Assembly: GCA_002792135.1 (NCBI GenBank)
Contig: PFNU01000061.1
Coordinates: forward strand, 1 to 25,579
DNA: 25,579 bases
Reading direction: 5' to 3'
From: a bacterium (Candidatus Torokbacteria) CG_4_10_14_0_2_um_filter_35_8
GTDB taxonomy: Bacteria; Patescibacteriota; GCA-2792135
Both the position numbers and the translations under genes were made by a program. Positions 20,816 through 25,579 of this stretch are shown here, one piece after another. Below the pieces are notes generated by a model, which was not told where the DNA came from, did not search any database, and saw only the letters and a list, made by a program, of their open reading frames with translations. Each line of letters opens with the position of its first letter. The stretch's first letter is position 1.

Positions 20816-22411
20816 TTAGGAAGCTAGCTTTTTAGGTAGATTTTTTTGAATATCAGGTACTGTATCTTCTAAAGTTTTTAAGAAAATAAGAGATATAATA
20901 GAGAAAAGAGTGATAGTTAAGATAGCCATTACAAGACGAGGATCTTCTCCTAGAAGACTGCCAAATATTGATATAAGCTCTGTTTCTTTTTTATTTTCCG
21001 GATTTTTGCTACCTTTATCTGAATTTTCTAAATAAAAAGCCTCTGCAGGTAGATTAATTTCTTGAGATGCAATATTACCGGCAAGATCTTTAGCTCCTAT
21101 TTTAATAGTAGGTTTTTTGGTAGTTGGCAATTCTTCTTTTAAGACCCCGAGCTTATAAAGAGACTTGCTGTTTACTTTAGTTCCGGTGGTGTTTTCTTCT
21201 CCATTTTCATACCAGATACTAGATGGATCTCCGCCGACCTCTATATAGAGATTCCATTTGTCTAAATTATCAAAAGAGGGGATAAACAGAAGCTTTGAAT
21301 CATAAATTATAGGAGGGTCAGTGTCAATTGTAAAATTGATTTTATCTGAAGACTTACTCTTATTCTTTCCTGAAATTCCATAAGCTACAATATCGTGAGG
21401 TCCATCTTTCAAAGTATTTTTAAGAATGAAAGAAAAATTGCCTTTACTTCCTACTTTTACTTCTTCTCTAATTTCATTATCAATTATGATTTGGACAGTA
21501 GTGTTAGGAGATGCAGTACCTACTATATAAGGTCTTTCAGAGTTTATAAAAGCATTCTCTTTTAGTGATGTAATCTTAGGAACTATAGGCTGAATGTTTG
21601 TCTGGGTTTGAGAATTTGGTTTATTTGCGGAGGTGTTTTGATAAGCGTAATTTTTACTACTCTTTTCTGGAGCTGGGTTTTCCGATGTGTTTTTTGGAGG
21701 AGAAGATTTCTTAGTAGATTTTCTTGGGCTAGTACTGTAGTAAGTGCTGCCGAACATCTGGGCTATGACAGTTGTATTTCTTCCTTTAAAATTACCTGAG
21801 ACTACAGAAATTCCAATATCTTTGTAATGAGAATTCAAAATATTAGCTCTGTGTCCTGAGCTTGCCATCCAAGCTTTATGAACCGCAGTAGTGCTTATAA
21901 AATCTATTGCCAAATTTTCTCCAGCATAAATATAACTATATCCCGCATGTTTAATCCAATACCAAGGAGATATTCCTTCTGGAGAAGTGTGAGCAAAGTA
22001 TTCGTACTTTAGCATATCTTGGGCTTTTGCATAAGCTGCTGAATTTAGCTTGGAGTCTACCCTTAGAGCGGAGAGCTCTCTCTTTCTTCTTTCACTGTTG
22101 GTAAGACTTATTAGACTAGATCCTGAAATAGAGGCCGTTTTATAGGATGCTATTTCTAGCTCTTGTATTTCTAGTCTTTGTATTTCATCTAACCCATTAG
22201 TTACTACTATTATTTCTTGATGATCTGTACCAGCTTCAATTATCGATCCTTCAGTTGTTTCAGTAGAAAAAAGATAATTTGAGATAACTAAAAAACTTGT
22301 AGTTAGAAATATTAAGCCACAAGTAGTAAGTATCTTTTTATAGGTTTTGACTTTTGGACTTCTCTGATACGATAAAAAAATCCTTTTTTGTTTTTGTTTA
22401 CTAATAGGTTT
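20816..22411 (-). CDS. CAP (SCP/PR1) domain surface protein, start codon unclear
   Basis: The frame is open from 22411 to the stop at 20816 (531 codons), but the first ATG (22015) lies inside the CAP domain. The upstream part is clearly coding: basic KPISKQKQKRIFLSYQRSPK, a membrane segment (KILTTCGLIFLTTSFLVI), a linker, and the first CAP helix (LISLTNSERRKRELSALRVDSK). After that come EYFAHTSPEG, AGENLA and SGHRANILNSHYKDIGI, the core CAP motifs. Next are a polar linker, an Ig-like domain (YIVGTASPNTTVQIIIDN), a further beta domain, and a C-terminal membrane segment with a basic end. No ATG, GTG or TTG exists in frame before 22015; ATT codons at 22405 or 22381 are candidates. CAP proteins of bacteria are secreted, with variable or unknown roles. 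Confidence 0.85.
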   Translation of the reverse strand, partial: KPISKQKQKRIFLSYQRSPKVKTYKKILTTCGLIFLTTSFLVISNYLFSTETTEGSIIEAGTDHQEIIVVTNGLDEIQRLEIQELEIASYKTASISGSSLISLTNSERRKRELSALRVDSKLNSAAYAKAQDMLKYEYFAHTSPEGISPWYWIKHAGYSYIYAGENLAIDFISTTAVHKAWMASSGHRANILNSHYKDIGISVVSGNFKGRNTTVIAQMFGSTYYSTSPRKSTKKSSPPKNTSENPAPEKSSKNYAYQNTSANKPNSQTQTNIQPIVPKITSLKENAFINSERPYIVGTASPNTTVQIIIDNEIREEVKVGSKGNFSFILKNTLKDGPHDIVAYGISGKNKSKSSDKINFTIDTDPPIIYDSKLLFIPSFDNLDKWNLYIEVGGDPSSIWYENGEENTTGTKVNSKSLYKLGVLKEELPTTKKPTIKIGAKDLAGNIASQEINLPAEAFYLENSDKGSKNPENKKETELISIFGSLLGEDPRLVMAILTITLFSIISLIFLKTLEDTVPDIQKNLPKKLAS

Positions 22412-22439
22412 TTAAGTTTAATTTTTGTTTTTGCTTTTT

Positions 22440-22472
22440 GGTATAAGCCTTTATTTGTTTTAAACTTATACC
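22440..22472 (-). promoter_or_regulatory. Hairpin in the CAP-gene leader
   Basis: GGTATAAG (22440-22447) and CTTATACC (22465-22472) are perfect complements around a 17-nt loop. It lies between the CAP promoter and the coding frame; no T-run follows on the minus strand. Confidence 0.4.
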
Positions 22473-22519
22473 TTTTGAAGGTTTTTTATTCTTTTATTCT
22501 CTCGATTTTTAACATTTGT

Positions 22520-22549
22520 ATTATAGCATGAAATAGCCCCTTTTGTAAA
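22520..22549 (-). promoter_or_regulatory. Promoter of the CAP gene
   Basis: TTTACA (22549-22544), 18-nt spacer, TATAAT (22525-22520) with extended -10 (TGC before it). Start near 22513, at or beside an ATG that opens a 13-codon reading frame (MLKIERIKNLQKV). Confidence 0.6.
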
Positions 22550-22581
22550 GAGTTTGGCGTATAACTTACCTTTATTAAGCC

Positions 22582-23313
22582 TTACTTTTCGACAACTACT
22601 GTCCATCCTCCCTCGAAATCATATGCTTTTTTGAGTATTTTGGGATCATATTTATAATTTTGTCCTCTTTTGGTTCCAGGATCATTGGTAATGATTTTTC
22701 CTGATTTGTCATAACCTATTGCAACAAGCATATGATAACCAGGATGATGATAATAGGGGTTTTGTAGAAGTTTTGCTCTAGCAGGAATAATTACTGGATT
22801 TCCTTTTGATAACTCTTTCTTAATATTGATAGTTTGAGTATTATGGATTACTTTGATATTTTTGTATCCGTAATATTTTTTAATAAATTTTACAAAATCT
22901 TTTTCGTATAGATCTTTATGTCTACCAAAAATCTTCATCTGTGACGCAACCATCTCCTTAATTTCTTTATCTGCAAGATCTCTAGGAATAAAATTATCTT
23001 TGAATTTTTTGCCAGAAAGATAGTAATGCACTATTAATAAAGCTGCTTCTTCACAAGCGTTTTCATGAAGATAGTCCCATTGTGCAAAAGGTGCCTGACA
23101 AGTGTAGGGTGCGGGAAGAAAAACTGTCTTTTTTAGAGGTTGCTCTTTTGGTGGTGTCTCTTCTTTTTCGGAAGCGGTCTTTTCTACTGCTTCATCCTCA
23201 GTTTTTACTTCTATAATATCTCTTTTAATCACTAATTCTGTCTGAAGATGGGGATCAATACTTTTTTCAATACTAAAAGCCCGGTATACAATACCAGCAC
23301 TAATAATGATCAT
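22582..23313 (-). CDS. Membrane-anchored C39-like cysteine protease
   Basis: 243 aa from the in-frame ATG 23313. Peptidase C39-like domain (about 64-243): catalytic C87 in ENACEEAALL, H194 in PGYHMLVAIGYD and D211 in TNDPGTKRG. The N-terminal part is a membrane segment and a Glu/Lys/Pro-rich linker (about 35-60). Starting at 23313 cuts the membrane segment in half (MIIISAGIVYRAF). The frame is open further up and encodes KTKTFLFFAIMIIISAGIVY, without an ordinary start codon. One base out of frame lies ATG-A6 at 23365-23357; with five A's it would give a perfect signal anchor, MKKHINPKTKTFLFFAIM. So the gene is either frameshifted at its start or carries a sequence error. Substrate unknown. 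Confidence 0.85.
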   Translation of the reverse strand: MIIISAGIVYRAFSIEKSIDPHLQTELVIKRDIIEVKTEDEAVEKTASEKEETPPKEQPLKKTVFLPAPYTCQAPFAQWDYLHENACEEAALLIVHYYLSGKKFKDNFIPRDLADKEIKEMVASQMKIFGRHKDLYEKDFVKFIKKYYGYKNIKVIHNTQTINIKKELSKGNPVIIPARAKLLQNPYYHHPGYHMLVAIGYDKSGKIITNDPGTKRGQNYKYDPKILKKAYDFEGGWTVVVEK

Positions 23314-23461
23314 AATTGCGAAAAAGAGAAATGTTTTTGTTTTAGGGTTGATATGCTTTTTTCATAAGGTTGTTGTATTTTCTTAGTTATTAGAAAATGA
23401 TTTACTTTTATGAACAATAAATTCCAAACTTTTTATTCTTGTTTTAAATTTTGAATTTTGC

Positions 23462-23490
23462 CAGCCCTAGGCTGATCCGCCTTGGGAGGA
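23462..23490. repeat. Palindrome pair in the 23366-23773 spacer
   Basis: CAGCC-CTA-GGCTG (23462-23474) followed by a degenerate TCCGCC-TTG-GGAGGA (23476-23490). The same two palindrome types occur at 6187-6199, 7203-7218 and 24415-24429. The rest of the spacer is AT-rich and holds the pcm promoter. Confidence 0.5.
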
Positions 23491-23622
23491 CATTTTTAAT
23501 TTATTTTCATGGATACTTAATCCTACCAAGAACGGGGGATAGTAGCAAACAATAAAAGCAATTTAATTCTTATTTTTAATTATTTTTGATTTTTGATTTT
23601 TAAATTTTGAATTTTTATCCAT

Positions 23623-23651
23623 TTGTCTTGCAAATTCTCTTGTGCTAAAAT
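23623..23651 (+). promoter_or_regulatory. Promoter of the isoaspartyl methyltransferase gene
   Basis: TTGTCT, 17-nt spacer, TAAAAT with extended -10 (TGC before it). The leader of ~115 nt contains the imperfect hairpin element at 23665-23745. Confidence 0.55.
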
Positions 23652-23664
23652 TCAGCCATGAATA

Positions 23665-23745
23665 TTAGGTGTTAGATTGCAGGGGGGTAGGTGATAGGTG
23701 ATAATTTTCTACAGCCCATTCCCTAATTCCTGACCCTCTAAATTC
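23665..23745. repeat. Imperfect hairpin element in the pcm leader
   Basis: TTAGGTGTTAGATTGCAGGG at the left and CCCATTCCCTAATTCCTGACCC at the right, related to the element before rpmG (6753-6829). Confidence 0.35.
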
Positions 23746-23773
23746 CATATTCTAAATTCTTGATTCTTAGATA

Positions 23774-24394
23774 ATGACTTACCAAGGACTTATAAAAAAC
23801 TTAGTAAGAGAGGGGTATTTAAAAAGCACAGAAGTTATAGAAGCATTCAAGAAAATTGATAGGGCGCATTTTCTACCAGATAAATATAAAGATAGGGCAG
23901 GGGAGGATTATCCTCTTCCTATTGGTTTTGGGCAAACTAATTCTCAACCAAGGACAGTTGCTTTTATGTTAGAACTTCTTGATGCAAAAAAAGGCTATAA
24001 AGTTTTAGATATTGGATCAGGATCTGGATGGACTTCCGCGCTTCTTTCTTATATTGTAGGGGATAGAGGGCAGGTTTTTGGAATTGAGATTATTCCTGAA
24101 TTAAAGGAATTTGGTGAGAAAAACATAGAGAAGTTAGGTATTAAAAACGTTCTGATATTGCAGAAGGATGGTTCAAAAGGGTTAGAAAAAGCGCCTTTTG
24201 ATAGAATCTTGGTTTCTGCGGCAGCAAGGAAGGCTCCTAAAAATTTAAAAAAACAATTAAAAATTGGTGGTATTTTAGTTATACCAGTAGGTGATTTTTC
24301 TCAAAGTATTGTGAAATTTAAAAAGATTTCTGAGGACGAGTTTAAAGAGGAAGTCTTCCCAGGCTTTGCTTTTGTACCGCTTGTCTCGAAGTAA
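23774..24394 (+). CDS. pcm: Protein-L-isoaspartate O-methyltransferase
   Basis: 206 aa. It methylates isoaspartyl residues with S-adenosylmethionine to start their repair. The family motif GFGQTNSQP (51-59) lies before SAM-binding motif I VLDIGSGSGWT (77-87). Motif II-like GIEIIPEL, then DRILVSAAARKAP and IGGILVIPVG follow in the usual order. Length is normal for the family (~205-220). The N-terminal segment LVREGYLKSTEVIEAFKKIDR matches the typical substrate-site helices. Start ATG 23774; no SD. mltG follows 74 nt later with a palindrome (24415-24429) in between. Confidence 0.93.
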   Translation: MTYQGLIKNLVREGYLKSTEVIEAFKKIDRAHFLPDKYKDRAGEDYPLPIGFGQTNSQPRTVAFMLELLDAKKGYKVLDIGSGSGWTSALLSYIVGDRGQVFGIEIIPELKEFGEKNIEKLGIKNVLILQKDGSKGLEKAPFDRILVSAAARKAPKNLKKQLKIGGILVIPVGDFSQSIVKFKKISEDEFKEEVFPGFAFVPLVSK

Positions 24395-24414
24395 ATTCAA
24401 AATTTCAGCCAAAG

Positions 24415-24429
24415 TCCGCCTGAGGCGGA
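24415..24429. repeat. Palindrome TCCGCC-TGA-GGCGGA
   Basis: Perfect 6-bp arms between pcm and mltG; same family as 6443-6457, 7203-7218 and 23476-23490. Confidence 0.6.
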
Positions 24430-24468
24430 TGAGGTCAAAAAAGTTCAAAAAGCAAAAATATTAAATAT

Positions 24469-25497
24469 ATGCTCAAGAAGATAGTTATTATAATAAGTAT
24501 AATTTTGGGTGTTCTCCTTGTTTTAGTAGGGGGTTCGTTTCTTTGGATACAATATAAGATAAATAAACCCTTAAATGCAGACACTACTCTTAGAGTATTT
24601 ATGATAAGAGAAGGGGAAGGATCTACTGAGATTGGTGAGGCCTTAGAAAAAGAGAGGTTTATTTCCTCAAAGTTTTATTTTTACATTTATATCTGGCAGA
24701 ATAATGTTTATAATAATCTTAAACCAGGAGAGTATGAGCTTGCATCAAGCATGAACATTCCAGAGATTACCGAAGTTTTGACAAAAGGAACGGCAAAGCC
24801 GGATGCATTTACTATCACTATTCTAGAAGGATGGACGAATGAAGATATTGCAGAATATTTGGAAAAAAAGGAATTAGTACCTAAAGACGATTTCTTTAAG
24901 CAAGTTTCAGGGCAACAAGGAAAGTTTACCTCTTCCTATGAGTTTTTGATTGACAAGCCAGAAGATAAAAATTTGCAAGGGTATCTTTTTCCTGATACTT
25001 ATAAAGTGAGTGCGAAACAGGGAACAGAATATATTGTTAAGAAAATATTAGATAATTTTGATAGAAAATTCAGTGGGGAATTTAGAGAAGAAGTAGGAAG
25101 GCAAGGAAAGACAATTTTTGAAATTGTTACCATAGCTTCTATATTAGAGAGAGAAGTGAAAACAGAAGAAGACAAGAAGATTATTGCCGGTATATTTTAC
25201 AAAAGACTTAAAGAGGATAAGTTTCTTCAGTCTTGTGCGACAGTAGAATATATTTTACAAACTAAAAAAAGAATTCTCTCTTACGAGGATACACGAATAG
25301 ATTCACCTTATAATACTTATATCAATAAAGGACTTCCTCCAGGACCGATTTGTAATCCTGGCCTAGATTCTATCAAAGCCGTAATTTATCCAGAAAGTAC
25401 AGATTATTTGTTTTTTCTTTCTACAGAAGAGGGAGAGATTATCTATAGTAAAACAGATGAGGAGCATGCTGAAAACAAGGAAAAGTATTTGAGATAA
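24469..25497 (+). CDS. mltG: Endolytic murein transglycosylase MltG
   Basis: 342 aa. MltG (YceG) cuts nascent glycan strands at the membrane and sets their length. An N-terminal membrane segment (about 5-27) is followed by the LysM-like part (REGEGSTEIGEALEKERFI, LEGWTNEDIAEYLEKK), then the catalytic domain with YLFPDTYKV, the motif ASILEREV containing E227 as the probable catalytic glutamate, FYKRLKEDKFLQSCATVEY, and DSPYNTYINKGLPPGPICNPG. It ends in the usual HAENKEKYLR. Length and motifs are complete, so the organism builds peptidoglycan. In other bacteria the downstream neighbour is often tmk or ruvX; here the next gene is outside the window. Confidence 0.96.
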   Translation: MLKKIVIIISIILGVLLVLVGGSFLWIQYKINKPLNADTTLRVFMIREGEGSTEIGEALEKERFISSKFYFYIYIWQNNVYNNLKPGEYELASSMNIPEITEVLTKGTAKPDAFTITILEGWTNEDIAEYLEKKELVPKDDFFKQVSGQQGKFTSSYEFLIDKPEDKNLQGYLFPDTYKVSAKQGTEYIVKKILDNFDRKFSGEFREEVGRQGKTIFEIVTIASILEREVKTEEDKKIIAGIFYKRLKEDKFLQSCATVEYILQTKKRILSYEDTRIDSPYNTYINKGLPPGPICNPGLDSIKAVIYPESTDYLFFLSTEEGEIIYSKTDEEHAENKEKYLR

Positions 25498-25529
25498 AGA
25501 TTTTTCCACAGATAGGAAAGATAGAAAGA

Positions 25530-25558
25530 TTGACAAATACTTATAAAAAAGCTAAAAT
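25530..25558 (+). promoter_or_regulatory. Consensus promoter for a gene beyond the right edge
   Basis: TTGACA, 17-nt spacer, TAAAAT. The start site would be near 25565, within the last bases of the window. Confidence 0.65.
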
Positions 25559-25579
25559 GTAAAATAGAAAATTTAAAAT

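Noticed and set aside
1..25579. CRISPR arrays, transposase genes, rRNA genes, prophage genes
   Set aside because: Looked for and not seen: no regularly spaced direct repeats, no DDE or Tyr recombinase motifs, no rRNA-like segments.

Overview
The window looks like chromosomal DNA of a small-genome bacterium of the Patescibacteria (Candidate Phyla Radiation), probably Parcubacteria-like. This is inferred from high A+T content, long A/T-rich spacers full of short palindromes, near absence of Shine-Dalgarno sites, a Lys-tailed L31, a lone primase-like polymerase, and several secreted single-pass proteins of types common in that group. TGA serves as a stop (end of the ricT-like gene, and the sipW/LTD junction), so the UGA-Gly code of Gracilibacteria is unlikely. 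No 16S or other decisive marker is present.

Layout. 1-1885 (minus): rpmE (L31) followed by a long coiled-coil protein that runs off the left edge. 2251-4668 (plus): translation unit rpsB, tsf and a RicT/PSP1-family gene, ending in a hairpin terminator. 4826-5938 (plus): membrane-anchored TPR protein. 6321-7339 (plus): tRNA-Thr(UGU), tRNA-Tyr(GUA), tRNA-Thr(GGU), rpmG (L33), tRNA-Trp(CCA), embedded in repeats. 7558-10958 (plus): membrane histidine kinase, polytopic membrane protein, tandem receiver protein. 11114-13171 (plus): SD-led membrane protein with an acidic/basic linker, a stand-alone archaeo-eukaryotic primase-like protein, and a small DUF5654-like membrane protein. 13267-23365 (minus): a block devoted to the cell surface. 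23623-25497 (plus): L-isoaspartyl methyltransferase and the MltG transglycosylase, then a consensus promoter for a gene beyond the right edge.

The most interesting part is the minus-strand surface block. A TasA/camelysin-like secreted protein (with a strong SD and a ~400-nt leader holding an internal terminator), a SipW-type signal peptidase, a lamin-tail-domain protein and a second camelysin-like protein with a C-terminal membrane anchor form one apparent operon. This recalls the Bacillus tapA-sipW-tasA matrix-fibre system but adds a lamin-tail protein. Upstream lie a DUF11-repeat surface protein, a CAP-domain protein and a C39-like cysteine protease. The first and last codons of this block carry unusual features: the sipW start codon sits in the loop of a two-part hairpin; the CAP gene has no ordinary start codon in its frame; and the protease's signal anchor is one base out of frame with an ATG-A6 sequence.

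Limits: family calls come from motifs read by eye, with no database search. Promoters, hairpins and repeats are sequence matches only.
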